A program made the position numbers and the translations under genes. Under the pieces are notes generated by a model. The model searched no databases. It saw only the letters and a list, made by a program, of their open reading frames with translations, and was not told the DNA's origin. This document shows, one piece after another, positions 34,336 to 43,556 of a DNA stretch of 64,000 nt (position 1 is the stretch's first letter; the number at the start of each line of letters is the position of its first letter). The DNA comes from Saccharopolyspora kobensis (GTDB lineage: Bacteria > Actinomycetota > Actinomycetes > Mycobacteriales > Pseudonocardiaceae). Location of the stretch: positions 1,078,562-1,142,561 of the forward strand of contig NZ_FNVB01000002.1 in the NCBI RefSeq assembly GCF_900108315.1, written 5' to 3'.

Positions 34336-34969
34336 GTCTCCACTGCGGGTCTACGGCGGGGTGCAGGGTGATCACCGCAGGGCGGAACGCCGGGCTCAGC
34401 TGCTCGAGGCCGGGCTGGACCTGCTCGGCGCCTCCGGTGACGGCCCGGCCCTGACGGTGCGCGGCGCGTGCCAGCAGGCGGGGCTGGCGACGCGCTACTT
34501 CTACGAGAGCTTCGCCGACCGCGACGCGCTGGCCGCAGCGGTGTACGACCACGTGGTGGACGACCTGGCGACCACCACGCTTGCGGCCGTCACCACCGCC
34601 GGGCCGGACGAGCGGGCCAAGGTTCGTGCCGGGTTGGAGAACATCGTGCGGACCGTCGCGCGAGATCCGCGCCGCGGTCGGCTGCTGTTCTCGGTCGGCT
34701 TGAGCAGCCCGTTGCTGGCCCAGCGACGACTGGACTCCTCGCGGCTGTTCGCCGCGCTGCTGGGCGGTCAGGCGCAGGACTTCTACGGGATCACCGAGAG
34801 TCCGCACCTGGAGCTGACCACGCACTTCATGGTGGGCGGGCTGGCGCAGGCGCTCACCGCCTGGCTCGACGGCACGCTGCGGCTCGACGAGCGCGGACTC
34901 GTCGAGCGGTGCACCGAGGTCTTCCTGGCCATCGCGGCCGGGTTCGGGGCCGCGGACACGGCCGACTAG
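34328..34969 (+). CDS. TetR family regulator
   Basis: A 213-residue TetR protein. The helix-turn-helix is LTVRGACQQAGLATRYFYESF (residues ~45-65; quoted here as ACQQAGLATRYFYESF), followed by a helical ligand domain. It is divergent from the MpaB-like oxygenase, its likely target, and its end overlaps the convergent dinB stop. The start is either ATG 34328 or GTG 34322; neither has a clear ribosome site, so the message may be leaderless. Confidence 0.88.
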   Translation: MGTSPLRVYGGVQGDHRRAERRAQLLEAGLDLLGASGDGPALTVRGACQQAGLATRYFYESFADRDALAAAVYDHVVDDLATTTLAAVTTAGPDERAKVRAGLENIVRTVARDPRRGRLLFSVGLSSPLLAQRRLDSSRLFAALLGGQAQDFYGITESPHLELTTHFMVGGLAQALTAWLDGTLRLDERGLVERCTEVFLAIAAGFGAADTAD

Positions 34970-35997
34970 CGCTTGACCCGGGGCAGTTCGGCGCGGACGC
35001 CGAGCAGCCGGACCGGCCGGTTCAGGGGGAAGCGGTCCAGCGCCGTGCGGGCGGCGCGTTCGAGGGCGTCGGCGTCCCGCGTCGGACTGGGCAGCGTTAC
35101 GCCGTGGGTGTGCGTCGCGAAGCTGGAATCGCGCACCTTCACCACGACGCGGCGGGCCACCTTGTCCTCCACGGCGAGGTCGGCTGCCACCACGTGGGAC
35201 AGCCGCTGAACCTCCGCGCGCATCTCCTCGACATCGCGGAGGTCGCGCTGGAAGGTCACCTCGCGACCGTGCGAACGGGCCTCCTCGGGTTCTTCGCTGA
35301 CCGGGGTCGAGTCGTAGCCGTGCGCGAGAGCGACCAGCCACGGCCCGATGTTGGGGCCGAATTCGCCCGCCAGGTCCGCCATTCTCGTGCGGGCCAGATC
35401 GCCGACCGTCGCGATTCCCCTGGCCGCCAGCTTCTTCGCGGTCTTCGCGCCGACGCCCCAGAGCGCGTCCGTCGGCAGCTCGGCCATGACCTCGACCCAG
35501 TTGGCCATCTCCAGCCGGAACACCCCAGCCGGTTTGGCGAAACCGGATGCGATCTTCGCGCGCAGCTTGTTGTCCCCGATGCCCACCGAGCACGCCAGTG
35601 CGGTGCGCTCCCGGACCTGCTGCTGCACCACTCGCGCGGTCTGCTCGGCGTCCTCGGTGTCCACGAGCATGAACGCCTCGTCCCACCCGGCGACTTCCAG
35701 GAGCCCGCCCAGGTCGCGCAGCGCGCTCATCACGTCGGCCGAGGCGGCCAGGTAGGTTTCGTTGTCCGCGGGCAGGAACACCGCTTCGGGACAGCGGCTG
35801 ACCGCCGTCCGCAGTGGTGTCCCGGATCGGACTCCGGCGGCACGGGCCTCGTAGGAAGCCCCGGCCACCACTCCGCGCTGCGTCGGGTCGCCGCTGCCGC
35901 CGACGAGCACCGCCCGTCCCCGCAGCTCCGGGTGGCGCAACAGCTCGACGGCCACGATGAACTGATCAAGATCCACGTGCAGCACGACCCGTTCCAC
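34966..35997 (-). CDS. dinB: DNA polymerase IV (Y family)
   Basis: A 343-residue Y-family polymerase. Palm motifs: HVDLDQFIVAVE (first catalytic Asp), GASYEARAAGV, and a second acidic site WDEAFM. The typical SIDE is replaced by GWDEAF, retaining Asp and Glu. Then LACSVGIGDNKLRAKIASGFAKP, a GVGAKTAKKL thumb HhH, and a little-finger domain. It is typical of the actinobacterial second DinB group and slightly shorter than E. coli Pol IV. The GTG at 35997 places the first palm strand correctly; a longer frame upstream overlaps the divergent Nudix gene. Confidence 0.9.
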   Translation of the reverse strand: MERVVLHVDLDQFIVAVELLRHPELRGRAVLVGGSGDPTQRGVVAGASYEARAAGVRSGTPLRTAVSRCPEAVFLPADNETYLAASADVMSALRDLGGLLEVAGWDEAFMLVDTEDAEQTARVVQQQVRERTALACSVGIGDNKLRAKIASGFAKPAGVFRLEMANWVEVMAELPTDALWGVGAKTAKKLAARGIATVGDLARTRMADLAGEFGPNIGPWLVALAHGYDSTPVSEEPEEARSHGREVTFQRDLRDVEEMRAEVQRLSHVVAADLAVEDKVARRVVVKVRDSSFATHTHGVTLPSPTRDADALERAARTALDRFPLNRPVRLLGVRAELPRVKR

Positions 35998-36057
35998 GCT
36001 GCCAGCATCGACGGGTTCCGCCGTTTCCGCCAGACCTCGGTGCGCGACACTGGCGGG

Positions 36058-36537
36058 ATGAGCAAGCGAAGCGCCGGCATCCTGCTGTTCCGGTTGGCCG
36101 ACGGTGTCCCGCAGGTCCTGCTGGTCCACCCCGGTGGGCCGTTCTGGAAGAACAAGGACGCGGGCGCCTGGTCGGTGCCCAAGGGCGAGTACGAACCCGG
36201 CGAAGACGCGCGGGCGGCGGCGATCCGGGAGTTCACCGAGGAGACCGGTGCCGCGCCGTCCGAGCGCGAGCTGCTCGCGCTCGGGGAGGTCAAGCAGCGC
36301 AACGGCAAAGTCGTCACCGCCTGGGCCGCCGAAGGCGATTTCGACGCGACGGCGTTGCGCAGCAACGAGTTCGAGCTGGAGTGGCCACCGCGATCCGGTC
36401 GCCGCCAGCTGTTCCCGGAGGTCGACCGCGCCTTGTGGTGCGATCCGGACACCGCGCGGGAGAAGCTCAACCCGGCGCAGGTCGCGTTCGTCGATCGTCT
36501 CCTCGACTCGCTGCGCGAAAGCGGTCGGCTGGCCTGA
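36058..36537 (+). CDS. Nudix hydrolase
   Basis: A 159-residue Nudix protein with a canonical box, GEYEPGEDARAAAIREFTEE then TG (residues ~44-65). The N-terminal SAGILLFR and the GGPFWKNKDAGAWSVPKG region resemble the Ap4A/NUDT-like bacterial group. It probably hydrolyses a nucleoside diphosphate derivative. The start ATG lies 60 bases from the divergent dinB start. Confidence 0.92.
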   Translation: MSKRSAGILLFRLADGVPQVLLVHPGGPFWKNKDAGAWSVPKGEYEPGEDARAAAIREFTEETGAAPSERELLALGEVKQRNGKVVTAWAAEGDFDATALRSNEFELEWPPRSGRRQLFPEVDRALWCDPDTAREKLNPAQVAFVDRLLDSLRESGRLA

Positions 36538-36555
36538 CCACGGCCCCGGAACGAA

Positions 36556-36593
36556 CTCCGCCCCGCCTGGCCGTCGAGCCAGGCGGGGCGGAG
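36556..36593. terminator. Strong bidirectional terminator hairpin
   Basis: CTCCGCCCCGCCTGGC (36556-36571) pairs perfectly with GCCAGGCGGGGCGGAG (36578-36593) over 16 bp with a 6-nt loop, in the 73-bp gap between the convergent Nudix and transporter genes. Confidence 0.85.
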
Positions 36594-36610
36594 TGTCCGC
36601 GCAGGAAAGC

Positions 36611-37948
36611 TCAGTCCTCGATCGAGCTCTCCTTGGTCTCCTTGCTGATCACCAGCGCGATCAGCGTGATCGCGCCCATCGCCGCGAGGTAGACGCCGAC
36701 CCAGCCCAGGCCGTAGGAGCTGGCCAGCCAGGTCGCGACGTAGGGCGCGACCGAGGCGCCCAGCAGGCTGGCCAGGTTGTAGGACACCGAGGCGCCGGTG
36801 TAGCGCACCGCGGTGGGGAACAGCTCCGGCAGCACCGCGCCCATCGGGCCGAAAGTCATGCCCATCAGGCCGAGCCCGACGATCAGGAACGACACCGTCG
36901 CGACGGTCGAGCCCGCGCCGAACCACGGGCCCAGCAGCAGGCCGAACACGATGATCGCGCTGGTGGTGACGATCAGCGTCGGCCGCCGCCCGTAGCGGTC
37001 GGCCAGCAGGCCCGCCACCGGCACCGTCAGGCCGAAGAACACCACGCCGATCATCAGCATGATCAGGAAGGACGAGCGCTCGTAGCCCAGTCCGGTCTCA
37101 GCCGTGCCGAAGGACAGCGAGAACACCGTCATCAGGTAGAACAGCACGTAGGTGGCCAGCATGATGAAGGTGCCCAGCATCAGGGCCTTGAAGTCGCTGC
37201 GGAAGACCTGCGCGAACGGCACCTTGGCCCGCTCGTTGCGCGCCACGACCTTCGAGAACGCCGGGGTCTCGTGCATGTTCAGCCGCACCCACAGGCCGAC
37301 GACCACCAGCACCGCGGAGACCAGGAACGGCACCCGCCAGCCCCAGGACAGGAACGCCTGCTCGTCCATCAGCTCGGACAGCAGCAGGAACAGCCCGTTG
37401 GCGAAGAAGAACCCGATGGGCGCACCCAGCTGCGGGAAGGTGCCGAACAGGGCGCGCTTGCGCGGCGGGGCGTTCTCGGTGGCCAGCAGCGCGGCACCGC
37501 CCCACTCACCGCCCAGCCCCAGCCCCTGCCCGAACCGGCACAGCGCCAGCAGCAGTGGCGCGAGGACGCCGATCTGCGCGTAGCCGGGCAGCAGACCGAT
37601 CACCACGGTGGAGATGCCCATGGTCAGCAGTGAGGCCACCAGGGTGGACTTGCGGCCGATGCGGTCGCCGAAGTGACCGAAGAGCGCGGAGCCGACCGGG
37701 CGGGCCACGAAGGCGATCGCGAAGGTCGCCAGCGACTGCAGGGTCGCGGCCGTCGGGTCGCCCGCCGGGAAGAACAGGTGCGGGAAGACCAGCACCGCCG
37801 CGGTCGCGTAGACGTAGAAGTCGTAGAACTCGATGGACGTGCCTACGAGGCTGGCGATGACCACCTGCCGGGTCGAGTTCCGCGGGGTGGGATCACCCGG
37901 TGATCCGGAGTCCCGCACTCCTGGTGCTGGGACGTGGCCGACAGCCAT
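36611..37948 (-). CDS. MFS transporter, metabolite:H+ symporter type
   Basis: A 445-residue twelve-helix MFS protein. GTSIEFYDFYVYATAA in the first helix is the hallmark of the metabolite:H+ symporter group (ShiA/ProP/KgtP type), and GHFGDRIGRKSTL is the loop 2-3 motif. FGQGLGLGGEWGGAALL in helix 5 also fits. The substrate is an organic acid or zwitterion but cannot be specified. It stands alone; upstream of it lies a palindrome near 37979. Confidence 0.93.
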   Translation of the reverse strand: MAVGHVPAPGVRDSGSPGDPTPRNSTRQVVIASLVGTSIEFYDFYVYATAAVLVFPHLFFPAGDPTAATLQSLATFAIAFVARPVGSALFGHFGDRIGRKSTLVASLLTMGISTVVIGLLPGYAQIGVLAPLLLALCRFGQGLGLGGEWGGAALLATENAPPRKRALFGTFPQLGAPIGFFFANGLFLLLSELMDEQAFLSWGWRVPFLVSAVLVVVGLWVRLNMHETPAFSKVVARNERAKVPFAQVFRSDFKALMLGTFIMLATYVLFYLMTVFSLSFGTAETGLGYERSSFLIMLMIGVVFFGLTVPVAGLLADRYGRRPTLIVTTSAIIVFGLLLGPWFGAGSTVATVSFLIVGLGLMGMTFGPMGAVLPELFPTAVRYTGASVSYNLASLLGASVAPYVATWLASSYGLGWVGVYLAAMGAITLIALVISKETKESSIED

Positions 37949-37978
37949 GGCGCCGCAACCTCCTCGTTAACACGATCG

Positions 37979-37996
37979 GACTACAGCACTGTAATC
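37979..37996. promoter_or_regulatory. Candidate operator upstream of the transporter
   Basis: GACTACAG-ca-CTGTAATC is an 18-bp near-perfect palindrome (one mismatched pair), 31 bases ahead of the transporter start. The rest of the 333-bp gap up to 38281 shows nothing else recognisable. Confidence 0.35.
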
Positions 37997-38281
37997 CGCG
38001 ACCGACCACTTGCCGAGATGGGGTTCCCGCATCGTGGGCATGCTCACCTGGGTGCGCACGCTCCGCCGACACCTGCGAACAGTCCGTGAACGCCAAGCCT
38101 GGCGGAGTCCCCGTCACCGCGGACCGGGAACGGCCACGTCTTCCCGAATGCTGGGAAGCCTGCCCGATCGTCCGTCCGGTTGATCACGGCGGCGAACCGC
38201 AGCCGCCGGGCGCCGCGGATTCCTAGACTTGAGCGCTCCCCCGAACTCCGCCCCGCACGTGTCGTGACGAAGGAGTGCGCC

Positions 38282-41242
38282 GTGTCCCAGGCCCCGAAGC
38301 AGGACCTCTCCGCCCGCGGGACGCCGCGCCGGCTGCGCGATGCCGAGCTGCGGCTGGTCGGGATGCCGATCGGCGGCATCGGTTGCGGTCAGCTCTACCT
38401 GGGCGGCGACGGGCGGTTGTGGCTCTGGGACGTCGACAACCGGACCGCGCCGGCCGCCATCCACGACCTGCACTTCACCCGCCCGCAGGTCCCGAGCTCG
38501 CCGTTCGAGCACGGGTTCGCGGTGCGCATCGGTGAGCGGCCCGCGAAGTGGCTGGACGCGCGCGGTTTTCCCGATGCGGCGTTCACCGGGCGCCCGCCGC
38601 TGGCCGAGGTCGACTACCCGGGCTCGGAGGCGCGGGTCCGGCTGCGCGCCTGCTCGCCGTTCGTCCCCACCGAGATCGACGACAGCTCCTATCCCGCGGT
38701 GTTCCTGGACTACGCCATCACGAACACCTCGCAGTCCACAGTGGAGGTGGAGATCGGCGGGTTCCTGGAGAACCCGGTGTGCGTCGGCAGCCGGCACACC
38801 CGACCGCTGCGGCTCAGCGCCGAGGAGTTCACCACCGGCTCCGCGACAGGTGTGCAGTTCGCCGCCGCCGAAGGCAGCGTCGAGAACCGCATGCGCCCGG
38901 ATCTGCTGCTGGAGGACTGGGAGAAACCCGACTACGCCGGCTGGTCGGTGATCGGTGACGCCTTCGGTTCCGGCCCGATCCGCACCCTCGACCGCCCGGG
39001 TTACCAGGGCGAGGCCGGTGCGTTCGGGATGCGGATGGTCGACTCGCACGCGAGCGCTCCGGGAACCGATGCCGGTGCCCGCGACAGCGCCACCGGCAGG
39101 CTGCGCAGCGCGCCGTTCCGCATCGAGCGGAACTACCTGCGGTTCCGCGTGAGCGGCGGCAGCTATCCGGGCACCTGCTGCCTGAACGTCGTGGTCGACG
39201 GCCGGATCGTCGGTTCGGCGACCGGTTCGGTCAGCGACCGGCTGGCCGACCGGGTGCTGTTCCTCGGGCCGTGGCAGGGCCGCGAGGCCGTCGTCGAGAT
39301 CGTCGACGAGGAGACGGGCCCGTGGGGCCACATCGGAGTCGACCAGCTCGTGCTCACCGACCACGCACCTCAGCAGCCGCTGTCCGAGCTGCCCGACAAC
39401 GGCACTGCCGCGCTGGCCGTCCTCGGCGCGGACCGGGTCCGCACCTGCCCTGCCGCGGTGTCCTGGAACGCCCCGGAAGACGTGCTGGACCCTGTCCCCG
39501 GGCCTTCGGGAGTGGACGGGATCGCCCAGCGCACCGCGGGCACGGTGAGCGCGAGCGTGACATTGGCGCCGGGTGAGGAGCGGACCGTCCGGTTCGCGCT
39601 GGCGTGGTTCTTCCCCGTGCCCGACCGGGAGGGACTCGCCTTCCTGGAGCACAGCCGCGAACTGCTCCGGCACTACGCGAGCCGCTTCGACAACGCCAGA
39701 GCGGTCATCGAGCACCTCGCCGGCGCTCAGGAACACCTCCTGGAGCGCACTGCGTGCTGGGTCCGCACCTGGTACGAGGATTCGACGCTGCCGCACTGGT
39801 TGCTCGAGCGGGTCGCCGCCAACACCACGATCCTGTCGACCTCGACCTGCTACCGGTTCGCCGACGGCCGCTTCTACGGCTGGGAAGGCGCCTACTGCTG
39901 CGCGGGCACGTGCACGCACGTCTGGCACTACGCCCACGCGCTCGCGCGCCTGTTCCCCGTCGTGGAGCGCGACACCCGGGAGCGGGTGGACCTGGGCATC
40001 GGCTTCCACGCCACCACCGGGCAGCTGAGCATGCGCGGTGAGGCCGACCGGATCCCGGCGGTGGACGGGCAGGCCGGAACGATCCTGCGGATCTACCGCG
40101 AGCACCAGATGTCGGCGGACCCCGGCTGGCTGTCGCGGGTCTGGCCGCGCACCCGGCGCGCCGTCGAGTACCTGATCGGCTCGGACGCGGAGCCGGACGG
40201 AGTGCTCGACGGGGCCCAGCCCAACACGCAGGACGCCACCTGGTTCGGCCGCAACAGCTGGCTGTCCGGCCTGTACCTGGCCGCGCTTCGGGCGGCCGCG
40301 GCGATGGCCTCGGAGGTGGGTGACGACGGGTTCGCGCAGCGCTGCCGCGAGCTGGCCGACCGCGGTGCCGAGATCATCGTGCGCGATCTGTTCAACGGCG
40401 AGTACTTCGTCCACGAGCTCGACCCGGCGCACCCGGGTTCGGTCAACACCAATCGCGGTTGCTTCGCCGACCAGCTGCTCGGCCAGAGCTGGGCGGCGCA
40501 GCTCGGCCTGCCGCGCGTCCTGCCGGAGGCCGAGACGCGTTCCGCGCTGCGCAGCATCTGGCGGCACAACTTCGTGCCGCGCCCGATGGAGTACCGGGAG
40601 CACAGCCCGATCGCGGGCGGCCGCATCTTCTACGACGAGGACGTACCGGCCCTGATCATGTGCACCTGGCCGAAGGGCGGCGGCGACGAGGCGGGCGAGA
40701 ACTGGTCGACCAGCTACTTCAACGAGGCCTGGCACGGCATCGAGTACCAGGTCGCCGCGCACTTGATCGCCGAAGGGATGCTCGACGAAGGTCTCGCGAT
40801 AGCCCGCTCCGTGCACGACCGCTACGCCCCGCTGCGCCGGAATCCGTACAACGAGATCGAGTGCAGCGACCACTACGCGCGTTCCATGGCGAGCTTCGGC
40901 GTGTACACGAGCCTGCTGGGCTTCGAGCACCACGGCCCGCGCGGGCACCTCGGGTTCGCGCCCAAGATCACGCCGGAGAACTTCGCCGCGGCCTTCACCA
41001 CGGCCGAGGGCTGGGGGCTGTACCGCCAGCAGCGCACGGACTCCGATCGGAGCAGCACCGTCGAGCTCCGCCACGGCCGCCTGCACCTGACCACCCTCGC
41101 GCTCGACGCGATCAGTGCCGAACCACGAGCGTGGCTCGACGGAGAGGAGGTCCCGGTGAGCGCGGATCCCGAGCGCCCGGTGCTCACCTTCCCCGACCGG
41201 CTCACACTCACCGCAGGTCGAACGCTGCATGTCCAGCTCTGA
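38282..41242 (+). CDS. GH116-type beta-glucosidase/glucosylceramidase-like protein
   Basis: A 986-residue protein of the non-lysosomal glucosylceramidase type. The N-terminal domain begins MPIGGIGCGQLYLGGDGR, the classic GH116 opening; the C-terminal (alpha/alpha)6 domain holds GWEGAYCCAGTC, whose Glu aligns with the family nucleophile, and QDATWFGRN, whose Asp fits the acid/base. An inserted ~150-residue segment (about 220-370) looks like a carbohydrate-binding beta-sandwich. No signal peptide is seen, so it acts inside the cell or uses another route. GTG 38282 is chosen because AAGGAG precedes it by seven bases. Confidence 0.85.
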   Translation: MSQAPKQDLSARGTPRRLRDAELRLVGMPIGGIGCGQLYLGGDGRLWLWDVDNRTAPAAIHDLHFTRPQVPSSPFEHGFAVRIGERPAKWLDARGFPDAAFTGRPPLAEVDYPGSEARVRLRACSPFVPTEIDDSSYPAVFLDYAITNTSQSTVEVEIGGFLENPVCVGSRHTRPLRLSAEEFTTGSATGVQFAAAEGSVENRMRPDLLLEDWEKPDYAGWSVIGDAFGSGPIRTLDRPGYQGEAGAFGMRMVDSHASAPGTDAGARDSATGRLRSAPFRIERNYLRFRVSGGSYPGTCCLNVVVDGRIVGSATGSVSDRLADRVLFLGPWQGREAVVEIVDEETGPWGHIGVDQLVLTDHAPQQPLSELPDNGTAALAVLGADRVRTCPAAVSWNAPEDVLDPVPGPSGVDGIAQRTAGTVSASVTLAPGEERTVRFALAWFFPVPDREGLAFLEHSRELLRHYASRFDNARAVIEHLAGAQEHLLERTACWVRTWYEDSTLPHWLLERVAANTTILSTSTCYRFADGRFYGWEGAYCCAGTCTHVWHYAHALARLFPVVERDTRERVDLGIGFHATTGQLSMRGEADRIPAVDGQAGTILRIYREHQMSADPGWLSRVWPRTRRAVEYLIGSDAEPDGVLDGAQPNTQDATWFGRNSWLSGLYLAALRAAAAMASEVGDDGFAQRCRELADRGAEIIVRDLFNGEYFVHELDPAHPGSVNTNRGCFADQLLGQSWAAQLGLPRVLPEAETRSALRSIWRHNFVPRPMEYREHSPIAGGRIFYDEDVPALIMCTWPKGGGDEAGENWSTSYFNEAWHGIEYQVAAHLIAEGMLDEGLAIARSVHDRYAPLRRNPYNEIECSDHYARSMASFGVYTSLLGFEHHGPRGHLGFAPKITPENFAAAFTTAEGWGLYRQQRTDSDRSSTVELRHGRLHLTTLALDAISAEPRAWLDGEEVPVSADPERPVLTFPDRLTLTAGRTLHVQL

Positions 41243-41284
41243 ACCAGGACGAATCCGATTGCGCTGCGCGGCATGATCGGTCGC

Positions 41285-41680
41285 ATGGAGATCGACTACC
41301 GGTGGCGCGGTGCTGCCTCCGATGACGAGCTGGTGGCGTTGACGCTGTCGCACGGCGGAAATCCGGAACCCGGCTGGTGGGACCGGGTGCGGCCGCACAG
41401 CCTGGGCTGGGTGACCGGCCGGGCGGGCGGCGGAGCGCTGATCGGGTTCGCCAACGTCGCGTGGGACGGCGGCGATCACGCCTTCCTGCTCGATCCGAAG
41501 GTCGACCCGGCGCACCAGCGCGGCGGGATCGGCACCGAGCTGGTGCGCCGTGCCGCGGCGGGCGCCACCGACGCCGGGTGCACCTGGTTGCACGTGGACT
41601 TCGAGCCGCACCTGCGCGGTTTCTACTTCGACGCCTGCGGTTTCCGCCCGACCGATGCCGGGCTCATCGCGCTGAGCTGA
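41285..41680 (+). CDS. GNAT family N-acetyltransferase
   Basis: A 131-residue GNAT with the acetyl-CoA loop DPAHQRGGIGTELVRRA and a closing FYFDACGFRPTDAG. Substrate unknown. ATG 41285 gives the usual GNAT N-terminus; ATG 41273 would add four residues. It ends one base before the convergent hydrolase. Confidence 0.88.
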   Translation: MEIDYRWRGAASDDELVALTLSHGGNPEPGWWDRVRPHSLGWVTGRAGGGALIGFANVAWDGGDHAFLLDPKVDPAHQRGGIGTELVRRAAAGATDAGCTWLHVDFEPHLRGFYFDACGFRPTDAGLIALS

Positions 41681-41681
41681 G

Positions 41682-42503
41682 CTAGCCCGCGGCCAGGAAC
41701 CCGGCGATCAGCGCGGTCAGCTGCGCCGGGTTGTCCTCCTGGACCAGGTGACCGCACTCGCCGATCCAGGCCACTTCGGCGTGCGGGATGCGCGCGGCCA
41801 GGTCCTTCGCGCGGGCCGGTGGCAGCCACTGGTCCTGATCGCCCCACGCGATGAGCACCGGGCAGGCGAGTTCGGCGTAGCGGTCCTCGACCTCGCGGGT
41901 GTAGCGCTCGTCGGCCTGGGCGATCTGGCGGTAGAAGGCCGCTTGCCCCACCGGTCCGAGCCACGGTGCCACCAGGTGGTCCAGCACGTCGGCACGCAGC
42001 TCCCGGTGGGCAGCGGTGGTGATGTAGCGGCGGACCAGCGCTTCGTGCAGCAGTGGCGGCAGTGCTGTGAAGGCCTCGGAGTTGTCGTGGGCCAGCCGGA
42101 AGAACTCCGATCCCCACGGCCGCACGCTCACCGCGTCGACCAGCGCCAAGCGCCTGTAGCGAGCCCCGCTGAGCAGCGCTGTCCGCAGCGCCACGGCGCC
42201 GCCGAAGTCGTGCGCGATCACAGCCGGTTCAGCCAGCCCCCAGTGCTGCAGGAGCTCCGCGAACACCTGCTGCTGGGCGGCCAGCGAGACGTCCTGGCCG
42301 TCGCGCATCTCCGACTGCCCGTATCCGGGCATGTCCCAGACGAACACCCGGTACCGGCTGCTCAGCGCTGCGGCGATGTCCCGCCAGACGTAGGAGGAGA
42401 ACGGTGTGCCGTGCATGAGCACCACCGGATCACCCTGGCCGAAGCTCGCCCAGCGAACCGTCCCGTGCGCCGACTCGAACCGCTCCGGAAGTTCCCATCC
42501 CAT
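41682..42503 (-). CDS. Alpha/beta hydrolase
   Basis: A 273-residue alpha/beta hydrolase. MHGTPFSSYVW is the oxyanion segment, AHDFGGA the nucleophile elbow with Asp rather than Ser, and ECGHLVQEDNP holds the catalytic His. An Asp nucleophile points to the haloalkane dehalogenase/epoxide hydrolase side of the family, but the substrate is not predictable. It is divergent from a CGNR regulator gene with an inverted repeat between them. Confidence 0.88.
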   Translation of the reverse strand: MGWELPERFESAHGTVRWASFGQGDPVVLMHGTPFSSYVWRDIAAALSSRYRVFVWDMPGYGQSEMRDGQDVSLAAQQQVFAELLQHWGLAEPAVIAHDFGGAVALRTALLSGARYRRLALVDAVSVRPWGSEFFRLAHDNSEAFTALPPLLHEALVRRYITTAAHRELRADVLDHLVAPWLGPVGQAAFYRQIAQADERYTREVEDRYAELACPVLIAWGDQDQWLPPARAKDLAARIPHAEVAWIGECGHLVQEDNPAQLTALIAGFLAAG

Positions 42504-42543
42504 CGCACACCTCCGTTACCGCCTGACTCCCTATGCCAGTAAC

Positions 42544-42572
42544 GTTACCGGCTCTGTCAACAAGCCGGTAAC
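42544..42572. promoter_or_regulatory. Candidate operator between hydrolase and CGNR gene
   Basis: GTTACCGGC (42544-42552) and GCCGGTAAC (42564-42572) form a perfect 9-bp inverted repeat with an 11-bp spacer, nine bases ahead of the CGNR start. A second short palindrome, GTAACGTTAC, overlaps the left arm. It probably binds the CGNR protein. Confidence 0.5.
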
Positions 42573-42580
42573 CTGGACGG

Positions 42581-43111
42581 ATGGCATACGACCGCCCACC
42601 CGCACCGGACGAGCTGCGACCGGTGGAGACGTTCGGCAACTCCGCGCGATTCCTGCAGGACGAGGACGCCCTGCGCGATCTGGTGGACGCCCGGCAGTGG
42701 CTGCGCGACCACGACCGGCCGGACGCCGCCGAGGAGCTGGACGAGTCCGCGCGACTGGAGCTGGTCCGGGCCCGTGAGGCGATCCGCGAACACCTGGCCG
42801 GAACCGGTTCCGCGCAGCTCAACGACTACGCCCGCCGCCTGCTCGGAGCACCGAGGTGGCAACGCGGCCGGATCGTGATCCCGGTCGGCGGGGAGGGCGC
42901 GGTGGAGCGGATGATCGGCGACCTCGTGGTCGCGCTGGTGGTGGCGGACCTGAGCGGGAAACCCGGGCGCCTCAAGGTCTGCCAGGCCGAGGACTGCCGC
43001 TGGCTCTACTACGACCGCTCCCCCGGCAACAACAGCATCTGGTGCAGCATGGACATCTGCGGAGCCCGCCACAAGATGCGCACCTATCGCGCCCGCCGCA
43101 AGGAAACCTGA
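42581..43111 (+). CDS. CGNR zinc-finger regulator
   Basis: A 176-residue protein with an N-terminal ABATE-like stress-sensing domain and a C-terminal CGNR zinc finger: CQAEDCRWLYYDRSPGN and WCSMDICGARHKMRTYRAR. The CGNR core reads ICGARHK here. Such proteins are probable transcription factors. It lies divergent from the alpha/beta hydrolase it likely controls. Its stop is inside the converging hypothetical gene (28-bp overlap). Confidence 0.9.
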   Translation: MAYDRPPAPDELRPVETFGNSARFLQDEDALRDLVDARQWLRDHDRPDAAEELDESARLELVRAREAIREHLAGTGSAQLNDYARRLLGAPRWQRGRIVIPVGGEGAVERMIGDLVVALVVADLSGKPGRLKVCQAEDCRWLYYDRSPGNNSIWCSMDICGARHKMRTYRARRKET

Positions 43112-43470
43112 CCCTGGCTCGCGACTGCGACGACTTGGTGGGCGTCCTCGTAGCGGATCCGGCCCGGATCCAGGGACTCCAGCCCGACCCAGCCGACCCG
43201 GTGCGCGTCGAGGATTGCGAGATGACCCGCGACCCGGTCGATCAGGTGCACCGCCGACGACTTGAACCACGCGGTAGCACCCGGGTGGTCGTAAACCGTC
43301 GGGTCGACGCTGCTGGGATCGGTGCAGTTCGCTTCGTACCAGTCATTGGCGGTGCGGCGGAACGCTTCTTGCGCCTCGGTCAACCGCCCGTCTCGCGCAA
43401 GGCCGTTGACCAAACCGAACACTCCTGGATACCGGCCGTCCTGGTCGCTGGCCGCCGCTTGGAACCGCAC
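43084..43470 (-). CDS. Conserved hypothetical protein
   Basis: A 128-residue soluble protein that I do not recognise as a named family. Trp/His-rich blocks (RTANDWYEANC, ATAWFKSSAVHLI, VPGYLD-like AGHLAIL, GRIRYEDAHQVV) look conserved rather than random, and the codon bias is right for a gene. The GTG at 43470 is the best start; the frame goes on upstream without a better one. It overlaps the convergent CGNR gene end by 28 bp. Confidence 0.65.
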   Translation of the reverse strand: MRFQAAASDQDGRYPGVFGLVNGLARDGRLTEAQEAFRRTANDWYEANCTDPSSVDPTVYDHPGATAWFKSSAVHLIDRVAGHLAILDAHRVGWVGLESLDPGRIRYEDAHQVVAVASQGQVSLRRAR

Positions 43471-43556
43471 GTGCCGAACATCGCCCACAGCACGGATCCT
43501 GGCAGGTCGGAGAGCGGAGGCACCTCCAGGTTCTCCGGAAGTGCCTCCGCGAGCGG

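Noticed and set aside
38114..41611. Very long minus-strand open frame (1165 codons) over the glycosidase gene
   Set aside because: It is antisense to a well-supported GH116-type gene, its translation is His/Arg/Val-rich without any motif, and long antisense frames are normal at this GC content.
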